From: an uncultured Marvinbryantia sp.
GTDB lineage: Bacteria > Bacillota > Clostridia > Lachnospirales > Lachnospiraceae
Direction of reading: 5' to 3'
Assembly (NCBI RefSeq): GCF_905201705.1
Contig: NZ_CAJKOX010000056.1
Coordinates: forward strand, 1 to 21,408
Length of the DNA stretch: 21,408 bases
Shown here: piece after piece, positions 15,681 to 21,408 of the stretch
How positions within the stretch are numbered: position 1 is the first letter of the stretch
How the letters are laid out: every line of letters starts with the position of its first letter
Position numbers and translations under genes: made by a program
The notes under the pieces: generated by a model
Databases searched by the model: none
What the model saw: the letters and a program-made list of their open reading frames with translations, nothing else
What the model was told of the DNA's origin: nothing

Positions 15681-15881
15681 TTATAATTTAACAACGTTAG
15701 CTGCCTGCATTCCGCGAGCGCCTTCTGTCAAATCGTAAGAAACAGCCTGACCTTCTTCCAGAGATTTGAATCCTTCACCCTGGATAGCTGAGAAATGTAC
15801 GAATACATCTGCTCCGTCTTCGCCTGTGATAAATCCATAACCCTTTTCTGCGTTGAACCACTTAACTGTACCCTTGTTCAT
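15681..15881 (-). CDS. CspA-family cold-shock protein
   Basis: This 66-residue single-domain OB-fold protein binds single-stranded nucleic acid and acts as an RNA chaperone. RNP1 (KGYGFI, residues 13-18) and RNP2 (VFVHF, 26-30) are intact, as is W9. Length and ending (QAANVVKL) are standard. GGAGG lies 7 nt before the ATG. It is monocistronic, with its own strong promoter (15934-15963) and terminator. The 5' leader is only about 46 nt, far shorter than the thermosensing leader of E. coli cspA, so expression need not be cold-specific. Confidence 0.97.
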   Translation of the reverse strand: MNKGTVKWFNAEKGYGFITGEDGADVFVHFSAIQGEGFKSLEEGQAVSYDLTEGARGMQAANVVKL

Positions 15882-15917
15882 TTCGGTACCTCCATAAAAT
15901 AAATAAAAAATTGTAGA

Positions 15918-15929
15918 ATGTAGCTACAT
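15918..15929. promoter_or_regulatory. Perfect 12-bp palindrome at the csp transcription start
   Basis: ATGTAGCTACAT is fully self-complementary and begins 4 bp downstream of the -10 box, covering the predicted start site near 15927. A repressor bound here would block initiation. It could also be chance or a 5'-end RNA feature. Confidence 0.45.
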
Positions 15930-15933
15930 CTGC

Positions 15934-15963
15934 ATTATATGCCGAGGTGGATACCCTTGTCAA
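15934..15963 (-). promoter_or_regulatory. Strong promoter of the cold-shock gene
   Basis: On the minus strand there is a perfect TTGACA (15958-15963) and a perfect TATAAT (15934-15939), spaced 18 bp. This is the best sigma-A promoter in the window and fits an abundant protein. Confidence 0.92.
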
Positions 15964-15991
15964 GGAATTTTTTGGCTAAAGAGTTACTATT

Positions 15992-16149
15992 CGCAGCCGA
16001 TGTGGCTATACAGTCAGGCTCGTCATGCCTGCATGTAAGAGACTGGTTGTATAGCCGCATTAAGTCTGCGAAGCAGACACTCCGCCCACATAAGCAGTCT
16101 TAGCTCCTCAAGGAGCGGGACTGGAGCCTCAAAGAGGCGACACTGCGCC
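15992..16149. repeat. Structured non-coding element with four hairpins, reaching into hflX
   Basis: From left to right there are four inverted repeats. The first is a 13-bp stem (16000-16012 with 16048-16060) enclosing AGGC/GCCT. The second is GTCTGC GAA GCAGAC (16064-16078). The third is CAGTC..GCTCC TCAA GGAGC..GACTG (16095-16123). The fourth is GCCTC AAA GAGGC (16126-16138). An 11-bp direct repeat GACACTSCGCC (S = C or G) follows hairpins 2 and 4 (16076-16086 and 16139-16149). No T-run or coding potential is seen. The non-Watson-Crick positions are G-U in plus-strand RNA but A-C in minus-strand RNA. The hflX stop codon lies in the loop of the last hairpin. Confidence 0.7.
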
Positions 16150-17379
16150 GTAGATCTCCATCGGCACATAGGCGCGCACGTAGATGCCATCCGCGCGGTA
16201 TTCCTCCTCCAGAAGCTGCCCGTGCTTGCGGATGAGCTGGATCAGTCCGGCGTTATTGTAAGAATACAGGCGCTCGATCAGCACGTTTCGCTCATTTAAA
16301 ATTTCTTCGAGGAGCGCCTTCAGTTCCTCCAGATTTGCCCCGTATTTCGCGGACACCGGCAGCACATGATCCGCCCGGCGGTCGCGCAGCGCTTCCTCCG
16401 GCAATGTTTTGTCCTGCTTGTTGAACAGTGTGATGACCGTCTTACCGGAAACACCGAGATTTTTCAATGTCTCGTAAACTACAAGCATCTGCTGCTCCGC
16501 CTGCGGGTTGGAGGCGTCCACCACATGCAGGATGATATCGGCATATTTCGCCTCCTCCAATGTGCTTCGGAACGCGTCGATCAGATGATGCGGCAGCTTT
16601 CGGATAAAGCCGACCGTGTCCGTCAGCAGCATTTCCTGTCCGGACGGAAGCTCCAGCACGCGCGTGGTCGGATCGAGCGTCGCAAACAGCTTGTCCTCCT
16701 CCAGCACCTGCGCGCCGGTAAGCGTGTTTAAAAGCGTCGATTTTCCCGCATTGGTGTAGCCGACGATCGCTGCTACCGGCGTCTGCTGACGGCTCCGTCT
16801 GCTTCTTGTAACCTCGCGGTGACGCTTCACCTCCGCCAGTTCGCGGTTTAACTGCGCGATGCGGTCCTTGATCAGACGGCGGTCCATCTCCAGCTTTTTC
16901 TCACCGGGACCTCTGGTGCCGATCCCGCCGCCGAGACGGGACAGGGAATTGCGCAGTCCCACCAGTCGCGCCTGGCGGTACTTTAGCTGCGCCAGCTCCA
17001 CCTGGATCTTGCCCTCGCTGGTAGAGGCGCGCGCCGCAAAAATATCCAAAATAATCAGCGTCCGATCCATCACTTTCATATCCAGCTCCTGCTGCAGATT
17101 GTGAAGCTGGGCAGGCGAAAGTTCGTCGTCGCAGATCACTGCGTCTGCCTCCAGCGCGTATGCCATCTCTTTTACTTCCTCTATTTTTCCTTTTCCGATG
17201 TAGGTGCCCGGATGGATCTGTTCGCGGTTCTGGATCATCTTTCCGACCGTAACCGCGCCCGCCGTCTTCGCAAGCTCCTCCAGCTCTGCCAGCGACTGTT
17301 CCGTATCGTCGTTCTCCGTCACGCTGACACCAAGTAAAATGACCCTTTCTTCAGGTGTTTCGATTTCAAATCCTGTCAT
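16129..17379 (-). CDS. hflX: GTPase HflX
   Basis: This is a 416-residue ribosome-associated GTPase that rescues or splits stalled ribosomes under stress. The N-terminal HflX domain contains IGKGKIEEVK and the glycine-rich GGIGTRGPGEKKLEMDRR (151-168). The G domain has G1 GYTNAGKST (207-215), G3 DTVGF (254-258), G4 NKQD (320-323) and the G5-like SAKYG. The C-terminal part ends AYVPMEIYGAVSPL. The start ATG 17379 follows AAGGAG by 6 nt; the frame is open further upstream but there overlaps the lipoprotein gene. It lies 10 nt after that gene, so the two form an operon. The final codons lie in the structured element described at 15992-16149. Confidence 0.96.
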   Translation of the reverse strand: MTGFEIETPEERVILLGVSVTENDDTEQSLAELEELAKTAGAVTVGKMIQNREQIHPGTYIGKGKIEEVKEMAYALEADAVICDDELSPAQLHNLQQELDMKVMDRTLIILDIFAARASTSEGKIQVELAQLKYRQARLVGLRNSLSRLGGGIGTRGPGEKKLEMDRRLIKDRIAQLNRELAEVKRHREVTRSRRSRQQTPVAAIVGYTNAGKSTLLNTLTGAQVLEEDKLFATLDPTTRVLELPSGQEMLLTDTVGFIRKLPHHLIDAFRSTLEEAKYADIILHVVDASNPQAEQQMLVVYETLKNLGVSGKTVITLFNKQDKTLPEEALRDRRADHVLPVSAKYGANLEELKALLEEILNERNVLIERLYSYNNAGLIQLIRKHGQLLEEEYRADGIYVRAYVPMEIYGAVSPL

Positions 17380-17389
17380 GAAACGCTCC

Positions 17390-18346
17390 TTATCTTGTAC
17401 TGAGAAAATCGTATTCTTTCTTTCCTTTGGCATCGTCTGGATACAGCTCCATGAACTGTGCCGCGATTGCTTTTGCCGTCTCAAAGTCATGCTTGCGCTC
17501 ATACGCGACGATTTCATTATAGAGAAGATCGCGCTTTGCGCTCTCGCTTCCCTCCAGCGCAAGCCCGGTTTCCGCAGCCGATACCGCCGCGTCGTAGTTT
17601 TTATCCGCAAGCTCGCACAGCACAATGCCATTGTAAGCCGCAGCTTCCTCGCCGTACTCCGCAATATACTGCTGATACACATTGCGCGCATGAACACTGT
17701 CATCCAGCGCAAGATATACCTCTCCCATCAGCATCATCGCCTCTTTATGCTTTGCCTCGGCAGGCTTCGACAGCATTTCCTGGGCCTTTGCGTAATCGCC
17801 CAGATAAAAATAAATGCAGCCCTTCTGATAATAGTCTTCCATATCTTCGTTTGGAATATTTAACGCTTTCTGCAAATATTCATCTCCGACCGCTGACTGG
17901 CTCTGCTCCTCATACTGTTTATAGATATCCAAAAACAGCCCGTAATCCTCCGGCGTCAGCAGCGATACCGCGTCAAAATCTGCCTTTGCCAGCTCCGTCT
18001 CGCCAAGCTTTAGGAAAGCCGCGCCGCGCATATAATATGCGTCTGCGTTTTCGCCAAGCTCCAGAATCCGGCTGCAGGTGTTTTTTACCCCTTCAAAATC
18101 TTCTGTCTTAAACTGGCAGGCCGCCTCGTAAAGACTAATGTCGGTTTTCGTCTCCGGCATTTTTTCATCGCAGAGATTATACGCATTTTCAAACGCAGTG
18201 ATCGCATTCTGATAATCCGCCTGCTCCATATAGCTGATGCCCTCATTGCGCGCAAGCTCCACCTCAGAAGGTCCCTTATCTCTGCATCCGGCGAGCAGCA
18301 CACACATCGAAAGTACCGCCGCCAGTTTATAAAAACGAATTCTCAT
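17390..18346 (-). CDS. TPR-repeat lipoprotein
   Basis: This is a 318-residue exported protein. A signal peptide of 20 residues (MRIRFYK, then a hydrophobic stretch) ends in the lipobox LLAG-C21, so it should be lipid-anchored on the outer face of the membrane. The mature part is helical with about seven tetratricopeptide-like repeats, for example EGISYMEQADYQNAITAFENA, DAYYMRGAAFLKLGETELAKADF and DYYQKGCIYFYLGDYAKAQEM. These provide protein-protein contacts. No enzyme motif is seen. The ATG at 18346 has GGAGG upstream; the open frame extends to 18496 but lacks a signal and a ribosome site there. Coupling to hflX is close in the DNA, yet one product is outside and the other cytoplasmic, so the link may be only regulatory. 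Confidence 0.88.
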   Translation of the reverse strand: MRIRFYKLAAVLSMCVLLAGCRDKGPSEVELARNEGISYMEQADYQNAITAFENAYNLCDEKMPETKTDISLYEAACQFKTEDFEGVKNTCSRILELGENADAYYMRGAAFLKLGETELAKADFDAVSLLTPEDYGLFLDIYKQYEEQSQSAVGDEYLQKALNIPNEDMEDYYQKGCIYFYLGDYAKAQEMLSKPAEAKHKEAMMLMGEVYLALDDSVHARNVYQQYIAEYGEEAAAYNGIVLCELADKNYDAAVSAAETGLALEGSESAKRDLLYNEIVAYERKHDFETAKAIAAQFMELYPDDAKGKKEYDFLSTR

Positions 18347-18496
18347 CGCTGATTCCTCCCCTGCTGCATTTTCTGATATCCCTGTTCTCTCCGGCTTCCG
18401 GATCTGCATACCGGAAACCTGCAGGACCTGCCGCCGGCAGCTCCCTTCGGATGCATAACAGTAAAAATGACTGCCGCAGTTTCCTGTGACAGCCAT

Positions 18497-18524
18497 ATCA
18501 TACCATATTTTCCGCTTCTTTCAA
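18497..18524 (-). promoter_or_regulatory. Promoter of the TPR lipoprotein-hflX operon
   Basis: On the minus strand TTGAAA (18519-18524) and TATGAT (18497-18502) are spaced 16 bp. The start near 18490 leaves a leader of about 145 nt containing inverted repeats, including CTGCCGCCGGCAG at 18428-18440 and TTCCGG..CCGGAA around 18395-18417. Confidence 0.6.
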
Positions 18525-18539
18525 ACCCTTTTATTTTAC

Positions 18540-18560
18540 CCTCGTGGCTTTACTGCGAGG
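18540..18560 (-). terminator. Weak candidate terminator after putP
   Basis: CCTCG (18540-18544) and CGAGG (18556-18560) form a short stem 5 nt beyond the putP stop. On the minus strand the following bases are A-rich rather than T-rich, so it is at best a weak or non-canonical terminator. Confidence 0.3.
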
Positions 18561-18564
18561 TATT

Positions 18565-20088
18565 TTACTTTCCGCGGGCACGCTCAAATTCATCAAGAAT
18601 GGATTTATCCGGCGCCGGGGTAAGAAGACTTACCACAATAATCGCAGCAAGCGCTACCAGGAATGCCGGAAGCAGCTCATAGATATTCCAGGCGCCGCCA
18701 AGCGGACGCACAAGATACTTCCACACAAAAATCATCACGCCGCCTGCTATCATTCCTGCAAGCGCGCCGTATTTGTTGGAACGCTTCCAGAACAGCGCCG
18801 CAAGCACTACCGGACCGAAGGAAGCGCCGAAGCCCGCCCACGCAAAGGATACGATGCCAAACACAGAGCTATTCGGATCTTTCGCCAGAAAAACACCGAT
18901 CACCGCGATCGCAAGAAGCGTAATCCGCGCCGCCAGCATTCCGCTTTTGTCACCTTTTCCCAGACGCTCTCCGAGAAGGTCAGAGGACACTGCCGAAGAT
19001 GCTGCCAGGAGCTGCGAGTCCGCCGTAGACATGGTAGACGCCAGGATTCCCGCGAGGATAACGCCCGCCAGCAACGCCGGGATCACACCATACTGACTGA
19101 GCAGATCCGCAATTTTTACAATAATCGTCTCGGAATTGGAGCCTTCCAGAACCTCCAGCGCGCCGACCTTGCTCATCGTATACCCGATAATTCCAATAGC
19201 AACGCCGACCGTAAGGGAAATAACCACCCAGATACTTGCCACTCTGCGGGACAGGGACAATTTGTTTTCATCCTCGATCGCCATAAAGCGGAGCAGAATG
19301 TGCGGCATTCCAAAATAGCCAAGCCCCCACGCCAGCATGGAAAAAATCGTGATGGTTCCGTAGGGAGCCGCCGTCTGTGTGACCGGATCGTAGGTCTGCG
19401 TGAAGGACAGATAACCAGGCAGTGCTCTTGCATTCTCTGCAACCGCGCCGAAACCGCCTGCCACACTCACGCCAAATACAAGAACGACAACCAGCGCAAT
19501 GGACATAATAATGCTCTGCATAAAGTCTGTGGTGGATGCCGCAAGAAAACCGCCGAGCATAGTATATCCCACGATAACGACGGCACTGACCACCATCGCC
19601 GTGAAGTAATCCACGCCAAACAGACTGGAAAACAGCTTTCCGCATGCCGCAAAGCCGGAGGCTGTGTACGGAATAAAGAAAATAACAATAATAATTGCGG
19701 AGATCATCAGCAGCGCACTTTTATCGTGGTAACGATTCTTAAAAAACTGCGGCAGCGTGATAGAGTTTCCTGCTATATGAGAGTAACGGCGCAAACGCTT
19801 TGCTACTACAAGCCAGTTGACATATGTACCAATTGCCAGCCCGATCGCTGTCCAGCCAGCGTCCGCAACGCCGGTGAGATACGCAACGCCCGGCAGCCCC
19901 ATCAGCAGCCAGCTGCTCATATCCGACGCCTCGGCGCTCATCGCTGTGACAAATGGACCTAACTTTCTTCCGCCCAGATAAAAGTCATCCGTGTTTTTGT
20001 TCTGCTTCGAACAGCGATAGCCTATGTAAAGAACCATCGCCAGATACGCGACTATCGCAATCAAAATGCAAATTTTCGCTGTTGTCAT
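18565..20088 (-). CDS. putP: Sodium/proline symporter (SSS family)
   Basis: This is a 507-residue inner-membrane symporter with about 13 hydrophobic helices that imports proline, or a closely related solute, with sodium. The family hallmarks are present: DFYLGGRKLGP (35-45), ASDMSSWLLMGLPG with D56 matching the sodium-site D55 of E. coli PutP, GGFLAASTTDFMQ, and STADSQLLAASSAVSSDL, whose S-T pair matches S340/T341. Length is close to the E. coli protein (502). The ATG 20088 has GGAGGGAGGAG before it; an in-frame extension to 20145 is the leader. It has its own promoter. Proline is the most likely substrate, but other SSS substrates are possible. Confidence 0.9.
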   Translation of the reverse strand: MTTAKICILIAIVAYLAMVLYIGYRCSKQNKNTDDFYLGGRKLGPFVTAMSAEASDMSSWLLMGLPGVAYLTGVADAGWTAIGLAIGTYVNWLVVAKRLRRYSHIAGNSITLPQFFKNRYHDKSALLMISAIIIVIFFIPYTASGFAACGKLFSSLFGVDYFTAMVVSAVVIVGYTMLGGFLAASTTDFMQSIIMSIALVVVLVFGVSVAGGFGAVAENARALPGYLSFTQTYDPVTQTAAPYGTITIFSMLAWGLGYFGMPHILLRFMAIEDENKLSLSRRVASIWVVISLTVGVAIGIIGYTMSKVGALEVLEGSNSETIIVKIADLLSQYGVIPALLAGVILAGILASTMSTADSQLLAASSAVSSDLLGERLGKGDKSGMLAARITLLAIAVIGVFLAKDPNSSVFGIVSFAWAGFGASFGPVVLAALFWKRSNKYGALAGMIAGGVMIFVWKYLVRPLGGAWNIYELLPAFLVALAAIIVVSLLTPAPDKSILDEFERARGK

Positions 20089-20106
20089 AATCTTTCTCCT
20101 CCCTCC

Positions 20107-20124
20107 GGCAGCCGCCCGGCTGCC
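20107..20124 (-). promoter_or_regulatory. Leader hairpin adjoining the putP ribosome binding site
   Basis: GGCAGCC (20107-20113) and GGCTGCC (20118-20124) form a perfect 7-bp GC-rich stem with a 4-nt loop. It ends directly at the purine-rich ribosome site (about 20093-20106) and starts about 6 nt from the predicted 5' end of the mRNA. It could protect the 5' end or bind a regulator. Confidence 0.6.
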
Positions 20125-20135
20125 TATATTTTGAG

Positions 20136-20164
20136 AGTATAACACAGCGTTTCTTGTACCGCAA
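20136..20164 (-). promoter_or_regulatory. putP promoter
   Basis: On the minus strand TATACT (20136-20141) is preceded at 17 bp by TTGCGG (20159-20164). The start near 20129 gives a leader of about 41 nt. Confidence 0.65.
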
Positions 20165-20317
20165 GCGGAACGAAGTTTAGACTAAATTCTATACTATTTT
20201 TCTGACTATCTTTATTTTTCCCTTTGTTTAAAGCATTTTTTGACAAGACGAAATTAAAAATATTTGTTATACGAAATTGTATTTTTTGTGATACACGCCC
20301 AAAGCGACTGGCTGCGG
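20165..20317. other. AT-rich intergenic region between the nuclease-like gene and putP
   Basis: No gene or clear terminator is seen in these 153 bp. A plus-strand TTGACA occurs at 20240-20245 without a well-spaced -10. ACGAAATT occurs twice, at 20248-20255 and 20271-20278. The region is richer in A+T than its neighbours. Confidence 0.4.
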
Positions 20318-21244
20318 CTATTTTCCCGTAAGCCTTCCGGGTATCCCAAGCTCCTTCATCAGCTTTCTGCGGTAAGCCTGATCCTCCGCTGCCCTCTGCA
20401 GATCTTCTGTGCGTCCGCTCTCCAGCAAAGCACTTACCAGATTTCCCATAAGCGTTTCGCCTCGTCTGATGCCGCGCCTCTCGCCACGCTTTTCTCCACG
20501 CCTTTCTCCACGTTTTTCACCAAGCTTTTCCCGTGCTGCAAATTCCTCTTCCAATTTCTCCGCATATATTTCCTCGTATAATTCCTTCAGCGCCTCACAC
20601 ATTTCTTCCTCCTTCATTCTCTCCCGGTTTGCGCGAATGATAATGTCCATCATGGACTGATAATCCGCAGAATCCCTGTGCTTTTCGTAATCTCTGAGTA
20701 CCATTTTAAGCTCTCCGGCATCCAAATCTCCCCGCAGGACGTACAACCACAGATATTTTTCCGGATTCAGCCTGCGGCTGACAATAATCTGTATCGGAAA
20801 TCGGCTGCCTTCCAAATAATAAATTCCCGCATCTTCCTTTTTCACCCGGATACCATACTGTTTTGCCAGGTGACGTACCAGTTTTACCGGATAACTGCTG
20901 CACACAAAGGTAATGGTAATCTCCTCCAACCGGATCTCCCCCACCTTCTCCGTGTCTGACTGGTAAAAGCAGGCGTATCCGTAAACTTTATAAAAGTCGT
21001 TGATGCTCAGATAATCCCCCGGACTTTTATATTCGATCAGGTTATGCTTCCGAAAAATTCTCCCAATATTCTTCTGGATTTTTACATGTCTTTCATTTTT
21101 GACTAACACATCGATCTGCATTGGTTTCTTCGACAGCAGATGTTCAGAATCAAATTCTAAATACTTTGTTTCTTCTCCAAGTTCAATCTGCAATGCCGCA
21201 TCAAATGCAGGATGCCATTGGATTTTCTCATCGTTTGTGTTCAA
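20318..21244 (-). CDS. Rpn-like PD-(D/E)XK protein with charged tandem repeat
   Basis: This is a 308-residue protein of unknown function, common in gut Clostridia. The N-terminal half has a PD-(D/E)XK-like arrangement, with D45 in MQIDVLVKN and E71-x-K73 in NLIEYKSPGDYLSINDFYKVYGY, as in Rpn/transposase-related nucleases. The C-terminal third is a strongly charged helix, then tandem KRGERRG-type repeats (242-263), then a short tail. The start is TTG at 21244 with GGGGG about 7 nt upstream; no in-frame ATG fits. There is no partner transposon end or other transposase part that can be confirmed. Activity is possible since the motif residues are present, but unproven. Automatic names for this family are often unreliable. 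Confidence 0.75.
   Translation of the reverse strand: MNTNDEKIQWHPAFDAALQIELGEETKYLEFDSEHLLSKKPMQIDVLVKNERHVKIQKNIGRIFRKHNLIEYKSPGDYLSINDFYKVYGYACFYQSDTEKVGEIRLEEITITFVCSSYPVKLVRHLAKQYGIRVKKEDAGIYYLEGSRFPIQIIVSRRLNPEKYLWLYVLRGDLDAGELKMVLRDYEKHRDSADYQSMMDIIIRANRERMKEEEMCEALKELYEEIYAEKLEEEFAAREKLGEKRGERRGEKRGERRGIRRGETLMGNLVSALLESGRTEDLQRAAEDQAYRRKLMKELGIPGRLTGK
20456..20521 (-). repeat. 12-nt tandem repeats inside the Rpn-like gene
   Basis: At least four consecutive 12-nt units of the form ACGYYTYTCNCC (plus strand) encode the (E/G)-K/R-R-G repeats at residues 242-263. As the unit is a multiple of three, gain or loss of a copy keeps the frame. Confidence 0.75.
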
Positions 21245-21408
21245 TCATTTTCCCCCTTTATGATAATAGAATGTGTGGTATTTTTCAATGCACGTAAAAG
21301 ATTTTTTCATAAAAATGCAACGGTGCTAACTGTAATTAAGATTAAAATTTTCATGCATTGAATTGTTCATCAAAATGGAATCTCCTGCCGAACCGGCAAT
21401 GAATTTTG
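21245..21408. other. AT-rich right edge of the window
   Basis: No gene is visible in these 164 bp. A 9-bp inverted repeat, TTCAATGCA (21284-21292) and TGCATTGAA (21354-21362), is 61 bp apart. A minus-strand TTGAAA (21283-21288) with TATCAT (21260-21265) at 17 bp could be a promoter, but its start would fall on the ribosome binding site. CCGAACCGG near 21389-21397 is part of a short inverted repeat at the edge. Confidence 0.35.

Noticed and set aside
15992..16070. tRNA-like or known riboswitch fold
   Set aside because: The size is close to a tRNA, but there is no acceptor stem with CCA context, T-loop GTTC or anticodon arm, and no known riboswitch core was recognised.
17380..17712. N-terminal extension of hflX
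   Set aside because: It would overlap the lipoprotein gene in another frame. The conserved HflX start and a Shine-Dalgarno are at 17379.
18544..19962. 472-codon plus-strand open frame opposite putP
   Set aside because: It is a by-product of codon bias in putP. The composition is highly basic and low in hydrophobic residues, with no family resemblance.
20248..20278. ACGAAATT pair as a second LytTR operator
   Set aside because: It superficially resembles the repeat at 98-111, but the spacing is 23 bp, only 8 bp are shared, and it lies downstream of one gene and far from a usable promoter.
1..21408. CRISPR array, insertion sequence or prophage
   Set aside because: No regularly spaced repeats of CRISPR type, no transposase with terminal repeats and no phage structural or integrase gene were seen.

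Overview
The window reads as chromosomal DNA of a low-to-mid GC anaerobic Firmicute, most likely a gut Clostridia/Lachnospiraceae member. This is an inference from three things: a LytTR/GHKL two-component pair, the atpZ-I-B-E-F-H-A-G-D-C order with a sodium-type c subunit, and the AAA-ATPase/PD-(D/E)XK families common in gut anaerobes. No rRNA, tRNA, CRISPR array, transposase or phage gene is visible.

Layout. 1-178 is a divergent regulatory region with a 21-bp-period tandem repeat typical of LytTR regulators. 179-2256 (+) is a LytTR response regulator and its GHKL sensor kinase, overlapping by 4 nt. 2334-4026 (+) is an AAA-ATPase/PD-(D/E)XK gene broken by one extra C in a C4 run. 4167-5390 (+) is a second ATPase of the DUF4143 type, with its own promoter buried in an 18-bp-arm palindrome. 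A bidirectional terminator at about 5429-5458 separates this accessory block from the core block, which lies entirely on the minus strand.

The minus-strand core begins, in order of coordinate, with the complete F1Fo ATP synthase operon (12707 down to 5475, promoter at 12737-12765). Next come an AI-2E-family permease (12863-13903), a Cof-type HAD phosphatase (13979-14779), an RluA-type pseudouridine synthase (14860-15531), a cold-shock protein with a near-perfect promoter and terminator (15681-15881), HflX GTPase (16129-17379), a TPR lipoprotein (17390-18346), a PutP-type sodium/solute symporter (18565-20088) and an Rpn-like PD-(D/E)XK protein with a slippage-prone 12-nt repeat (20318-21244).

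How it fits together. The c subunit carries the full residue set of sodium-binding rotor rings (Q30, V61, E63, T64, Y68). With the sodium symporter nearby, this suggests sodium-based energetics. Two unexplained hairpin-rich non-coding elements interrupt the core: one sits between atpE and atpF (about 10846-10994), the other runs into the last codons of hflX (about 15992-16149). The most unusual signals are the LytTR divergent operator pointing out of the left edge, the large palindrome over the DUF4143 promoter, and these two structured elements.
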